64,000 bases of DNA from Micromonospora saelicesensis (lineage in GTDB: Bacteria; Actinomycetota; Actinomycetes; Mycobacteriales; Micromonosporaceae). The DNA lies in contig NZ_FMCR01000006.1 in the NCBI RefSeq assembly GCF_900091575.1, positions 1-64,000 on the forward strand, given 5' to 3'. Positions 33,489 through 42,189 of this stretch are shown piece by piece. The notes under the pieces are model-generated. The model searched no databases and had not been told where the DNA came from. It saw only the letters and a program-made list of their open reading frames with translations. A program made the position numbers and the translations under genes. The stretch's first letter is position 1. Each line of letters opens with the position of its first letter.

Positions 33489-34013
33489 ATGCAGGCAATC
33501 CGCACGATCAACCGCGCGCTCTCGTCCGTACTGACACTGGTGGGGCTGGTCGGGGCGTTCGTCCTGTTGTCGGTCGCGCCGGCGCGAGCCGGCGAGAACG
33601 TCTTCGTTGAGGTGACACCGAACAGCGTCCAGGCCGGCAGCCGGGTCAACATCAAGGCGAGCTGCGACAACGACAACAACAACCGACAGTCCAGCGTGCA
33701 CTCCGACGCGTTCGGGCACGTCATGCTCAAACCGGACAAGGGTTTCCTGACCGGGCAGGCCACCATTGCCAGGGACAAGGCGGCCGGTGACTACCCGGTC
33801 GACCTGCGCTGCGAGAACGGCCAGACGTCGTCGACCACGTTGACCGTGTTGAACATGGCCTCACCCAGCAAGGGTCCGGCGACCGGTGGCGGTGGGATGG
33901 CCGGCGGGCGCGGCACCGGCTCGCTGCTGGTGCTCGGTGGCGTGGCGTTGGTGGCCACCGCGATCGTGCTCGGGATGGCCGGCGGCCGACGTCGACCGGG
34001 AGCCGGCTCCTGA
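33489..34013 (+). CDS. Secreted, probably sortase-anchored small surface protein
   Basis: 174 residues: signal peptide (1-34, cleavage near APARA-GE), one beta-sandwich-like domain with a single Cys pair (C59, C108), then a Gly-rich linker. The C-terminus resembles a cell-wall sorting signal: GPATG (129-133, an xPxTG pattern), a hydrophobic stretch (145-162) and RRR (167-169). The sortase gene follows 12 bp downstream, so the two are probably enzyme and substrate. The start ATG follows GGGGGGAAATC. Function on the surface unknown. Confidence 0.75.
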   Translation: MQAIRTINRALSSVLTLVGLVGAFVLLSVAPARAGENVFVEVTPNSVQAGSRVNIKASCDNDNNNRQSSVHSDAFGHVMLKPDKGFLTGQATIARDKAAGDYPVDLRCENGQTSSTTLTVLNMASPSKGPATGGGGMAGGRGTGSLLVLGGVALVATAIVLGMAGGRRRPGAGS

Positions 34014-34025
34014 GCCGGATCACCC

Positions 34026-34865
34026 ATGACCCGCAGATCCGCGCGTGCGCGGCGGGATCGCCGCGCACGCCTCCGGGCCGGGCCGGCGCTGCGCGCGTCG
34101 GGCCGGCTGTTGGCCCGCGTCTCCGGACGGCTGCGCCGGGTCGCCGGGCAGGCCGTGTCGGCCAGCGTCACCACCACCGATCCGGCCGCCCGCCCGCTGC
34201 CGCCGCGACGTCCGGCCGCGCCGGGGTCGGCCCGACACCGGTTCGGTACGAGCCCCGGGTTGCCGGTGCTGGCCATCGCCGCGCTGATGGTGCTGATCGT
34301 GGCGATGCTCGGCGTCGAGCAGGTGACCGGAATGAGCCTGCTGCCGGACCGGCTCAGCGCCGGCCTGCGACCGCCGCCGAAGAAGTTCCCGGTACTGCTG
34401 GCAAGCCATCCCACCAGCCTCGCCATCGAGAAGATCGACGTGCGGGCGCCCGTACACGACGTGGGCATCGCCCCGGACGGCACGATCGCCGTGCCGGACG
34501 CGGCCCGCGCCCAGGAGGCCGGCTGGTACGACCAGGGGCCCACCCCGGGCCAGTACGGCCCAGCCGTGATCGTCGGGCACGTCGACACCACCAGCGGACC
34601 GGCGGTCTTCCACAAACTCCGCGAGCTGCGCTCCGGTGACGAGATCGAGGTCACCCGCACCGACCAGCGCGTGGCGGTCTTCGAGGTCAACTCGGTGGAG
34701 AAGTTCGACAAGGGCCGGCTGCCGGTGGACGAGGTGTACGGCGACTTCAGCCGCCCGAGCCTCCGACTGATCACCTGCGGCGGCCAGTGGGTCGGCGGCG
34801 AGACCGGCTACGCGGACAACGTGGTGGTCTTCGCCTCGCTGGTCAAGGCGCGTTCAGGCGGCTGA
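34026..34865 (+). CDS. Class F-like sortase
   Basis: 279 residues. The first 75 are Arg-rich and cytosolic; a membrane helix follows (about 79-97, LPVLAIAALMVLIVAMLG); the sortase beta barrel is extracellular. Catalytic H185 (IVGHVDT) and C251 (LITCGG) are present; the C-terminal GYADNVVVFA matches actinobacterial class F members. It would transfer proteins with an xPxTG-type signal to the cell surface, and the upstream gene is the obvious candidate. The last 58 bp overlap the convergent MerR gene. Confidence 0.88.
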   Translation: MTRRSARARRDRRARLRAGPALRASGRLLARVSGRLRRVAGQAVSASVTTTDPAARPLPPRRPAAPGSARHRFGTSPGLPVLAIAALMVLIVAMLGVEQVTGMSLLPDRLSAGLRPPPKKFPVLLASHPTSLAIEKIDVRAPVHDVGIAPDGTIAVPDAARAQEAGWYDQGPTPGQYGPAVIVGHVDTTSGPAVFHKLRELRSGDEIEVTRTDQRVAVFEVNSVEKFDKGRLPVDEVYGDFSRPSLRLITCGGQWVGGETGYADNVVVFASLVKARSGG

Positions 34866-35581
34866 CCGGTGTCGACGTACTCGGCGAGCCGGGCGGCCCC
34901 GGTGAGCATGGCCCGGCCTCGCTCGGTGAGCCGTTGCCGCCACTGGCGCAGCGAGGCGGCGAGCGGTTCGGCACCGCCGGCGTCGCGCACTCGACGCAGC
35001 ACGCCGGCGATGTGGTCGAGCCGGTACCCGCCGCGGCGCAACAGGTGGGCCAGTTCGGCGTCCCGGACGTCGTCAGGAAGGTAGAGCCGGTAGTGGGTCA
35101 CCGGGTCACGTACCGGTCGCAGCATCCCGGCCCGCTCCCATTTGCGCAGCGTGGCCGCCTGTAGACCGAGCCGGTGAGCCAGCACGCTGATCGGCACGGC
35201 TTTCTGGCTCTGCGGTTGCGGTCTCGTTCCGGTGAGCGTCGCCACCGCCGCCTCGACCGCGTCCAGGGTCTCCCGATCGCGCTGGAGCAGGGCATGACCC
35301 TGGTCGATGGTGCGCAACGCCGTGTCGATCTCGCCTCGGTTGACGGCCCGCATGATCTCGCCACTGGCCGCATAGCCGTGGCCCGGGATCAACGCGAGGT
35401 AGGCATGCAGCGCCTTGGCGTGCAGCTCGGTGAAGCGACGGTAGCCGTTCGGGGTGCGCTGGGCCGGAGGCAGGACGCCGTCTCGTTCGTAGTTGCGCAC
35501 GGCCTGCGCGGAGAGACCGTGGGCGCGCGCGAGGTCGACCGGTCGGCGTACCCCCGGGTTTGAAGGTTTTGTGGCTGTCAC
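34808..35581 (-). CDS. Transcriptional regulator with two MerR-type DNA-binding domains
   Basis: 257 residues. Two separate MerR helix-turn-helix units are visible: the first at about 10-60 (VDLARAHGLSAQAVRNYERDG), the second at about 125-190 (ISVLAHRLGLQAATLRKWERAG). Normal MerR proteins have one. The GTG at 35581 is chosen because GGAG lies just upstream and because it leaves the divergent promoter free. It probably regulates the divergent esterase gene and itself via the inverted repeat at 35603-35619. Its 3' end overlaps the sortase gene. Confidence 0.85.
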   Translation of the reverse strand: MTATKPSNPGVRRPVDLARAHGLSAQAVRNYERDGVLPPAQRTPNGYRRFTELHAKALHAYLALIPGHGYAASGEIMRAVNRGEIDTALRTIDQGHALLQRDRETLDAVEAAVATLTGTRPQPQSQKAVPISVLAHRLGLQAATLRKWERAGMLRPVRDPVTHYRLYLPDDVRDAELAHLLRRGGYRLDHIAGVLRRVRDAGGAEPLAASLRQWRQRLTERGRAMLTGAARLAEYVDTGQPPERALTSEAKTTTLSA

Positions 35582-35602
35582 CGCGCTCCACCGCTCGTGA
35601 GT

Positions 35603-35628
35603 TTCAACCGCTGGTTCAACGATACGGT
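35603..35628. promoter_or_regulatory. Candidate MerR operator and promoter of the esterase gene
   Basis: TTCAACC-GCT-GGTTCAA (35603-35619) is a near-perfect inverted repeat, followed by TACGGT (35623-35628) as a plausible -10 for rightward transcription. Transcription would then start at or next to the ATG at 35636, giving a leaderless mRNA. The site lies between the two divergent starts, where MerR proteins normally bind. Confidence 0.45.
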
Positions 35629-35635
35629 TCATGGA

Positions 35636-37231
35636 ATGCCACCTTTTCTCGACCTGCTGGCGGTGTCCCCGGAGCTGCTCGCGCTCGGCGAGCCGACGCA
35701 CGGTGAGTCCGCCTTCCTCCAGCTCCGCAACGAGGCCTTTCTGTCGCTCGCGGAGCACGGTTACCGCTCGATCGCCGTGGAGAGCGACCGGACGGCCGGG
35801 CTGATCGCCGACGACTTCGTGCAGGGCGTCGCCGCCGTGACACTCGACCGGGCGCTCGCCGAAGGGTTCAGCCACGGATTCGGGGCGGCCCCGGCCAACC
35901 GCGACCTCCTGCTACGGATGCGGGAGTGGAACGCCGGACGGCCGGTCGCCGAGCGCCTGACGTTCCACGGCTTCGACGCCCCGGTGGAGTTGGAGAGCGC
36001 CCCGAGCCCGCGTCGCCACCTCACCCAGGTCTGCCAGTTCCTGGACCTGGACCGGACTGCCGAGATCGACGACCTGATCGGGGACGAGGTGCGGTGGAGT
36101 GACACGGCCGCGATCTGGAAACCCGGCAGATCGGTCGGGCGCTCGACCGACGCCCAGCGACTGCGGGTGCTCGCCGACGACCTGCTGACCGAGCTGTACC
36201 TGCGGGCGCCGTGGAAGTCAGCGGGCTGGCCGGCGGCGTTCGTGCACGCCACGGCCGCTGTCGCGTTGCTGCGTTACCACGCCGCGGCCGCCGCACCACT
36301 GGCCCAGGAGGAACGCTTCGCCCGCCTGGCCGCGGTCCGGGACGCGCTGATGGCCGAGAACCTGCTCGCGATCCGATCGGCCGAGGCACACCGAGGGCCC
36401 ACACTGGTCTTCGCGCACAACACGCACCTCCAGCGTCACCTGAGCACGATGACGCTGGCCGACACGGAGGTGACCTGGGCCGGCGCCGGCGCCATCATCG
36501 CGTCGCTGCTGGGCGACCGGTACGCGGTGATCGCCGGCAGCCTCGGCGCGAGCCCGGCGCTCGGCATCGGGCCCCCCGCCGCCTCGACCTACGAGGGCCG
36601 ACTCCAGCAGGAGACCAGCCTTCCCCGGTACCTGCCGACGTCCGACATCACGGCGGCCGAGCAGCGGACCCACGACTACCGCTACTTCCCGCTGGACCAG
36701 GCCACCATCGAACACGCCGACGCGGTCCTGCACGTCCCGACCGGTGTCGACACGGCAGTGCTCGCCGATCGGATCGCCGCACTGCCCGGCGTCGAGCAGG
36801 TCGTGGCGAGCGAGGAGAACGGATCACCCGAAGCGGCCTGGGGCGACCGGTTCTTCTTCGTCGGCTCGGACCGCCGCCAGCCGTTCGCCACCATCGTCGA
36901 GCACGACGTGCCCGGCTTCGACGAGGCCGCACAGCTTGACCGCCCCGGCGTCTTCCGCCTCAACCTGGACCTCGGCCGGGCCGAGTTCGAGCGGCTGTTC
37001 GGCTTCCCGCCCAAGGCGTTCGAGGAGCACCGGCACGAGTTCGACTTCGCCCGACTGGGCACCCTCGTGCCGCACCCGGGCTACGCACAGTACGGCTTCG
37101 CCAGCGTCGTCATGCCCGGTCCGCAACTGCTGCCCGAGATCGACCGGCTACTCGCGATCGCGTACCGCCGAGCGGTCGACCGCCACGAACGCGCAGCGCG
37201 CCGGGCAATCCGCCCGCAATCCGGAGCCTGA
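35636..37231 (+). CDS. Erythromycin esterase-family protein fused to a DUF6194-like domain
   Basis: 531 residues from the ATG at 35636 (MPPFLDLLAVSP); a GTG at 35597 would add 13 residues but overlaps the operator. Residues 1-400 are an erythromycin esterase domain with GEPTHGES, FAHNTHLQ and DYRYFP motifs; His in GEPTHG is a proposed catalytic residue. Residues 415-520 (FFFVGSDRR, FRLNLDLGRAEFERLFG, LVPHPGYAQYGF) resemble the free-standing DUF6194 family. Esterases of this group can inactivate macrolides, but many have unknown substrates. A double-MerR regulator is divergent. Confidence 0.82.
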   Translation: MPPFLDLLAVSPELLALGEPTHGESAFLQLRNEAFLSLAEHGYRSIAVESDRTAGLIADDFVQGVAAVTLDRALAEGFSHGFGAAPANRDLLLRMREWNAGRPVAERLTFHGFDAPVELESAPSPRRHLTQVCQFLDLDRTAEIDDLIGDEVRWSDTAAIWKPGRSVGRSTDAQRLRVLADDLLTELYLRAPWKSAGWPAAFVHATAAVALLRYHAAAAAPLAQEERFARLAAVRDALMAENLLAIRSAEAHRGPTLVFAHNTHLQRHLSTMTLADTEVTWAGAGAIIASLLGDRYAVIAGSLGASPALGIGPPAASTYEGRLQQETSLPRYLPTSDITAAEQRTHDYRYFPLDQATIEHADAVLHVPTGVDTAVLADRIAALPGVEQVVASEENGSPEAAWGDRFFFVGSDRRQPFATIVEHDVPGFDEAAQLDRPGVFRLNLDLGRAEFERLFGFPPKAFEEHRHEFDFARLGTLVPHPGYAQYGFASVVMPGPQLLPEIDRLLAIAYRRAVDRHERAARRAIRPQSGA

Positions 37232-37251
37232 CCACGCCCTACGTGGTCAGG
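37227..37251. terminator. Bidirectional hairpin containing both stop codons
   Basis: A perfect 10-bp stem CCTGACCACG / CGTGGTCAGG (37227-37236 with 37242-37251) with loop CCCTA. The TGA of the esterase lies in the left arm and the TGA of the convergent HNH gene in the right arm, so the hairpin serves both genes and is symmetric about them. Confidence 0.65.
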
Positions 37252-37783
37252 CGGCTGCCTCGGGCTCGCGCAGGTCCAGCCAGTCGGCCCAGCGGGGGTC
37301 GGGGGCGCGGTGGCCCAGCACCCGCCAGGCGGTGCCCTTCGGCGGGGCCGGCAACGCGTGCAACCGCCATCCCATCTCGGCCGGGGTCTTGTCGCCCTTG
37401 GTGTGGTTGCACCGGGCACACGCGGCGACCACGTTCTCCCAGGCGTGCCGGCCACCCCGGCTGCGCGGAAAGACGTGGTCGATGGTCTCGGCCGGGCCCC
37501 GGCAGTAGGCGCACCGCCACCCGTCCCGGGCGAAGATCGCCCGGCGGGACAGCCCGACATGCGTCCGGTACGGCACCCGGACGAAGCGCGTCAGCCGGAC
37601 CACGGAGGGCACCGGGAGTGCGTCCCGGGCGCTGTGCAGGATGCCGTCACCGTCGGCGACGCAGACGGCCTTGGCGGAGAGGACGAGGATCGCGGCGCGA
37701 CGCACCGACACGACACACAGCGGCTCGTAGGTGGCGTTGAGGACCAACGCGCCGGAGCCCACCGTGGGTCGTATGTCAGGCAT
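37247..37783 (-). CDS. HNH endonuclease
   Basis: 178 residues. The C-terminal half carries the HNH fold with a zinc finger: CAYC and CARC pairs, the catalytic IDHVFPRSRGG and the closing CNHTKGDKTP. The N-terminal half (LVLNATYEPLCVVSVRRA) is typical of the widespread actinobacterial HNH protein of this length, whose role is unknown. The ATG at 37783 (MPDIRPTV) has GGGAGG upstream; a GTG nine bases earlier is possible. Not linked to phage or restriction genes here. Confidence 0.9.
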   Translation of the reverse strand: MPDIRPTVGSGALVLNATYEPLCVVSVRRAAILVLSAKAVCVADGDGILHSARDALPVPSVVRLTRFVRVPYRTHVGLSRRAIFARDGWRCAYCRGPAETIDHVFPRSRGGRHAWENVVAACARCNHTKGDKTPAEMGWRLHALPAPPKGTAWRVLGHRAPDPRWADWLDLREPEAAA

Positions 37784-38142
37784 CGCGCTCACCCTCCCGG
37801 TTCAGCGGCTGCTGGGGACCGCCGCCGACCGGGGCCGGGCACAGGGGCCCACACGGTCGACGCCGGGCCGATCACCGACGTCCGTTGCGCCAATAGTCCC
37901 TGATCGGACCCCGGATTGCACGTACTAATCTCTCTTCTGGTAAGCGGATCACCCACGCCGGGACGGGCAACTGCTCCGGCCTGGGCGGACGCTGGCCTGT
38001 GACACCCCCGCCGCCGGTCTCACCGGTCCCGGACCGGCGCCGGCCGCCGGATCGACCCCGGTCTCACCAGCCACCTCGGTTACGACGCTTCGCTGCTCAG
38101 CCTCGACCGATCGGCCAGCACGTCCAGCAGCCATCGGCTCCT
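37784..38142. other. 359-bp intergenic region
   Basis: Lies between divergent genes. It contains a short AT-richer patch around 37915-37945 (TTGCACGTACTAATCTCTC) that may hold promoter elements, but no -35/-10 pair of good quality. No RNA gene or repeat was recognised. Confidence 0.4.
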
Positions 38143-38877
38143 ATGGTCACGGGCATGATCGACAAGCTTGCCGCCGCCACCGTGCGCCATCGGCACGTCG
38201 TCCTGGCACTTGGGCTTCTCCTGGTCGGCGTGAACGCCGCAGCCTCGGGGCCCGCGTCCATCGTGGGGCAGCGCCTGTTGATCCTCGGCTCCCTGGCGGC
38301 CCTGATCCTGGCGATCGTCGTCATGGGGGTCCGCCCGGCCTGTCTCGTGGTGCAGCCGCAGATCCCGGCGTTCGCCACACCCGGGCCCGCCTGGACGGTG
38401 TTCTTCGCCCTGGGCTACCTCGGGCCCGCGTCCACCCGTATCGACGCACTGGCGCGCTCGACCAGACAGGGCACGCTGTCGGCGTTCGACGTGGTCTTCG
38501 ATGTCCTCTGGGTCGGCCTGGCCGCGCTGGTGGTGGCGTGGGCGTGGCGGGGTCACGGTGTGCGGCTGCACCCGTACGGGGTACGGCTGACCTGGGCGCT
38601 GGGCTCGCGCACCGTGCCGTGGGAGGCCCTGCTGGTCCCGCAGATCCCCTCGGCCGCCGACCGCCGGCTGTGGCTGGGAATGAGGATCACGGAACCCCAA
38701 CTGGTTCGGCGGCGCGGCATTCCGCAGAGCCGGGGGGCGACGCGGAGGGACAACATCGACGCTGGATTTCTCGCTGCGGTGATCGGGCACTACGTCGCCC
38801 ACCCCGAACACCGGGCGGCGATCGGTAGTGAGGCCGAGTACGCACGACTCCTTGCCGCGTTGCCCGGGAGAGGGTGA
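38143..38877 (+). CDS. Membrane protein with a PH-like domain, function unknown
   Basis: About 244 residues. Hydrophobic segments lie near 20-35, 43-62, 83-95 and 120-135; the following GHGVRLHPYGVRLTW and RTVPWEALLVPQ resemble the bacterial PH-like domain found after membrane helices in many actinobacterial proteins. The C-terminal 60 residues are soluble. Starts at 38143 (MVTGMIDK) or 38155 (MIDK) cannot be separated. No gene partner; the MscS gene begins 80 bp later on the same strand. Confidence 0.65.
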   Translation: MVTGMIDKLAAATVRHRHVVLALGLLLVGVNAAASGPASIVGQRLLILGSLAALILAIVVMGVRPACLVVQPQIPAFATPGPAWTVFFALGYLGPASTRIDALARSTRQGTLSAFDVVFDVLWVGLAALVVAWAWRGHGVRLHPYGVRLTWALGSRTVPWEALLVPQIPSAADRRLWLGMRITEPQLVRRRGIPQSRGATRRDNIDAGFLAAVIGHYVAHPEHRAAIGSEAEYARLLAALPGRG

Positions 38878-38956
38878 GCATCCTGCCCTCGACGGTAGGT
38901 CACCCGGCCGGTGGGTCGGCGGCGGGCGCTCGGGTCCCTTGCGGTACGAAGACATA

Positions 38957-39997
38957 GTGAGTGCCGCCAGCGTGACGCCCCTAGCCCTGTCCGACGCCGT
39001 CTCGGTGAGCTGCCAGGGCAGCACCTCCTGCGAGTGGATCTACCGGATCACCGGGTCGTCCTGGTTCGCCGAGGGAAGCTACTGGATCCTGCTCAAACCG
39101 CTTCGGGTGCTGCTGATCCTGGCACTGGCGATGGTGGCCCGCTGGGCGCTGCACCGGACGATCAACCGGTTGGTTCGGACGACCACCGACGGTGCGGTGC
39201 CGACGATGCTGCGGCCGCTGCGCGAGCGGGTGCCCACCGCCGCGGTCGACCCGGCCGAGTTCGTGCCGGAGCGACGGAGGCAGCGGGCCGAGGCGATCGG
39301 GTCGGTGCTGCGCAGCCTGACCACCGCGTTCGTCTTCGGCATCGCGCTGCTGATGATCCTGCGCGAGTTCAGCTTCGACCTGGCTCCGCTGCTGGCCAGC
39401 GCGGGGATCGCCGGCGTCGCGCTGGGCTTCGGCGCGCAGAGCCTGGTGAAGGACCTGATCGCCGGCCTCTTCATGCTGATCGAGGACCAGTACGGCGTGG
39501 GTGACAACGTCGACCTGGGCGAGGCGATGGGCGTGGTCGAGTCGGTCGGCCTGCGGGTCACCACGGTGCGCGACGGCCGCGGCGTGCTCTGGTACATCCG
39601 CAACGGCGAGATCATCCGGGTGGGCAACAAGAGCCAGGGTTGGGCTCTCGTGGTGGTGGACCTGCCCATCGGTTTCAACAGCACCGAGGAGGCCACGGCG
39701 GTGCTACGGACCGCCGCCGCCTCGATCGCCATGGACCCGGAGCTGTCACCCGAGATCGTGGAGGCGCCCGAGGTGCTGGGTGTCGAGCAGGTGACGGTGG
39801 ACGGCGCGGTCATCCGCACCGTGGTGAAGACCACCGCGGACGGGCAGTTCGCGGTGGGGCGGGAACTGCGTCGACGTCTCGCCGAGGCGCTGGAGAATTC
39901 GGGGATCACCGCGCAGATCGCTGCGACCCGCATCTATCCCGGTCTGTCGACCCGGCCGTTGCCCGAGGGTGAGACCGGTCAGGGCGGCGCCACCTGA
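38957..39997 (+). CDS. MscS-family small-conductance mechanosensitive channel
   Basis: 346 residues. One N-terminal helix (about 47-65), then TM2 and the pore helix TM3 around 125-170 with Ala/Gly packing (LASAGIAGVALGFGAQSLVKDLIAG), followed by the beta domain FMLIEDQYGVGD, which is the family signature. The C-terminal alpha-beta domain ends in a polar tail. It opens under membrane tension to release solutes during osmotic downshift. The GTG start gives VSAASVTPLALS, and the extracellular N-terminus contains two Cys (VSCQGSTSC). Confidence 0.9.
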   Translation: MSAASVTPLALSDAVSVSCQGSTSCEWIYRITGSSWFAEGSYWILLKPLRVLLILALAMVARWALHRTINRLVRTTTDGAVPTMLRPLRERVPTAAVDPAEFVPERRRQRAEAIGSVLRSLTTAFVFGIALLMILREFSFDLAPLLASAGIAGVALGFGAQSLVKDLIAGLFMLIEDQYGVGDNVDLGEAMGVVESVGLRVTTVRDGRGVLWYIRNGEIIRVGNKSQGWALVVVDLPIGFNSTEEATAVLRTAAASIAMDPELSPEIVEAPEVLGVEQVTVDGAVIRTVVKTTADGQFAVGRELRRRLAEALENSGITAQIAATRIYPGLSTRPLPEGETGQGGAT

Positions 39998-40242
39998 AAC
40001 GGCCGACACTGTCCGGCAATTCAGGGGTCGCGAGCCGGCCGGCCCCTCGGGTATCGTCCGTTCGTTCAGTCGGGGAGGCGACGAACGGCCCGTTCGACCT
40101 AGCTAGTTGTCAGACGATCGGGCAGAATCCGGAACACGCGTTCACACCAAAGCGTGATCACATCCTCGCTGATCCGTAGATCTGACGAGCGCTTCCGGCC
40201 GGGCTGCCACGAGCGGCCGAGCCGGGGCCGATGGAGGCGACG

Positions 40243-41616
40243 GTGCCTGACGAGCGACCTTCCGCGGAAGGCCCCGCCACATTCCGCGAAGTCTTCGGCC
40301 AGCACGAGTTCCGGGCTGTGTTCGTGGCCGGCGCTCTCTCCTGGGTCGGCGACTACGTCGCGAAGGCCGCCGTCACCCTGCTCGTCTATCAGCAGACCCG
40401 GTCCGTCGCGCTCTCCGCGGCCGCCTTCGCGGTCAGCTTCCTGCCCTGGCTGCTCGGCGGTCCCGTGCTCGCCGCACTCGCGGAGCGGTACCCGTTCCGA
40501 CGGGTGATGGTGGCGTGCGACATCATCCGGATGGCGCTGATGCTGCTCATCGCCATTCCGGGCCTGCCGTACCAGGCGGTGCTGGTGCTCATCTTCGCCG
40601 CCACGCTGGCCAACCCGCCGAGCCAGGCGGCGAAGTCCGCGCTGATCCCGCAGTTGCTCACCGGGGACCGACTGGTGCTGGGGCTGTCGCTGAACAGCAG
40701 CGTCGGGCAGGCCGCCCAGGTCGTGGGGTACGTCTTCGGCGCCGCTGTCGCCGCCGTCGACCCGGAGGCGGCGCTGCTGTTCAACGCGGCCACGTTCGGT
40801 CTCTCGGCGCTGCTGGTTCGCCTCGGTGTGCGCCACCGCCCGGCGGTCATCAACCCGGAGCACCGCAGCCACCTGCTGCAGGAGACCCGCCAGGGGTTCG
40901 GCATCGTGTTCCGCACACCGGTGCTGCGGGCCATCGCGGTGCTGGTGTTCAGTTCGATGCTCTTCTCGATCGTTCCCGAAGGTCTGGCCGCAGCCTGGGC
41001 CAACGACGAGAGCCGTGGCGCGGTGAGCGCTGGCACCGCACAAGCAGCGATCATGGTGGCCAACCCGATCGGCTTCATCCTCGGTGGGTTGCTGGTGAGT
41101 CGCCTGTTCGGGCCGGCTCGCCGACTGAAGCTGATGCGGCCGCTCGCGGTGCTCGCCCCGTTGGTGCTCGTACCGGTGCTGCTCGACCCCCCGCCGCTGG
41201 TGGTCGCGCTGCTCGCCGCGCTCTGCGGTTTCGCAGTCGCCGGCATGATGCCGATGGCCAACGGGTTGTTCGTCCAGGCGCTGCCCAACGGCTTTCGAGC
41301 CCGCGCCTTCGGGGTGATGGCCACCGGCATACAGGTCATCCAGGGCCTCGCGGTGCTGGTCACCGGGATGCTCGCCGAACGGTTCCCCATTCCGATCGTG
41401 GTGGGGGTCTGGAGTGCAGCCGGGGTGGTGCTGATGGCGGTGGCCACGCTGCGGTGGCCGGACCGGCAGACGGTGGACGACGCGATCACCGCCGCCGCCT
41501 TGGCCAACGCCGCTCCGCCGCCCTCCGGGCCCGGCGGCCCGGCCAGCGACCGCCCGGTGGAAGACACGTCCGACCCGCATGCCGGTGACGGCCACCGCCG
41601 GCACGCGGTGACCTGA
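40243..41616 (+). CDS. Major facilitator superfamily transporter
   Basis: About 457 residues with roughly 12 membrane helices. The N-half has the loop motif between helices 2 and 3 (ALAERYPFRRVMVACD), typical of drug:H+ antiporter-like MFS proteins, and the cytosolic C-terminus is a long disordered His/Asp/Pro tail. The GTG at 40243 is preferred because GGAGG lies five bases upstream; the ATG at 40231 contains that ribosome binding site in its own first codons. Substrate unknown. Confidence 0.88.
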   Translation: MPDERPSAEGPATFREVFGQHEFRAVFVAGALSWVGDYVAKAAVTLLVYQQTRSVALSAAAFAVSFLPWLLGGPVLAALAERYPFRRVMVACDIIRMALMLLIAIPGLPYQAVLVLIFAATLANPPSQAAKSALIPQLLTGDRLVLGLSLNSSVGQAAQVVGYVFGAAVAAVDPEAALLFNAATFGLSALLVRLGVRHRPAVINPEHRSHLLQETRQGFGIVFRTPVLRAIAVLVFSSMLFSIVPEGLAAAWANDESRGAVSAGTAQAAIMVANPIGFILGGLLVSRLFGPARRLKLMRPLAVLAPLVLVPVLLDPPPLVVALLAALCGFAVAGMMPMANGLFVQALPNGFRARAFGVMATGIQVIQGLAVLVTGMLAERFPIPIVVGVWSAAGVVLMAVATLRWPDRQTVDDAITAAALANAAPPPSGPGGPASDRPVEDTSDPHAGDGHRRHAVT

Positions 41617-41739
41617 CCGTCGAACCGACCTCCACCATGGCGGGCCGGGTGCCCGATATTCGGGGTTGTCGACCCGGCGTGATCCGACGCACGCCGTGCG
41701 GGTCGGGTCGGCACCGGACACACCTGGCAGGATGGAACG

Positions 41740-42168
41740 GTGACTTCCGCAGGTGATTCCGACCGTCCCGGTGCGTCGATGACCCTCTTCGAAGCGGTCG
41801 GCGGCGAACCCACCTTCCGCAAGCTGGTCGACGAGTTCTACGCCGGCGTCGCCACCGACCCCCTGCTGCGACCCATGTACCCGGAGGAGGACCTGGGCCC
41901 GGCCGCGGACCGGATGACCCTGTTCCTGATGCAGTACTGGGGCGGGCCGAACACCTACTCCGCTCAGCGCGGGCACCCGCGGCTGCGGATGCGCCACGCG
42001 CCGTTCCGGATCGGCGCGGCCGAACGGGACGCCTGGCTGCGGAACATGCGCCGCGCCGTGGACCGGCTCGACCTTGAGCCGGAGATCGCCGGCACCCTCT
42101 GGGACTACCTGGAGCGGGCCGCGTACTTCATGGTCAACGTCGAGGACGACCCGGCCAACGGCGGCTGA
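41740..42168 (+). CDS. Truncated hemoglobin, group II (GlbO type)
   Basis: 142 residues. After a 13-residue variable leader comes MTLFEAVGGEPTFRKLVDEFY. The proximal His is in the MRHAPFRI segment, and the conserved Trp of group II is in AWLRNM. Such globins bind O2 and detoxify NO or peroxides. The GTG start has GGATGGA upstream. It lies after the MFS gene on the same strand and ends 21 bp from the convergent YbjN gene. Confidence 0.93.
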   Translation: MTSAGDSDRPGASMTLFEAVGGEPTFRKLVDEFYAGVATDPLLRPMYPEEDLGPAADRMTLFLMQYWGGPNTYSAQRGHPRLRMRHAPFRIGAAERDAWLRNMRRAVDRLDLEPEIAGTLWDYLERAAYFMVNVEDDPANGG

Positions 42169-42189
42169 CCCACCCCACCCGGAGCGGCG

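Noticed and set aside
37247..37783. HNH gene as part of a restriction or mobile element
   Set aside because: No methyltransferase, integrase, transposase or terminal repeats are close. This HNH type is a common stand-alone actinobacterial gene.
40099..41997. A 632-codon open frame antisense to the MFS transporter
   Set aside because: The translation is His/Gln/Arg low complexity, while the sense strand has clear membrane helices and a GGAGG ribosome binding site.
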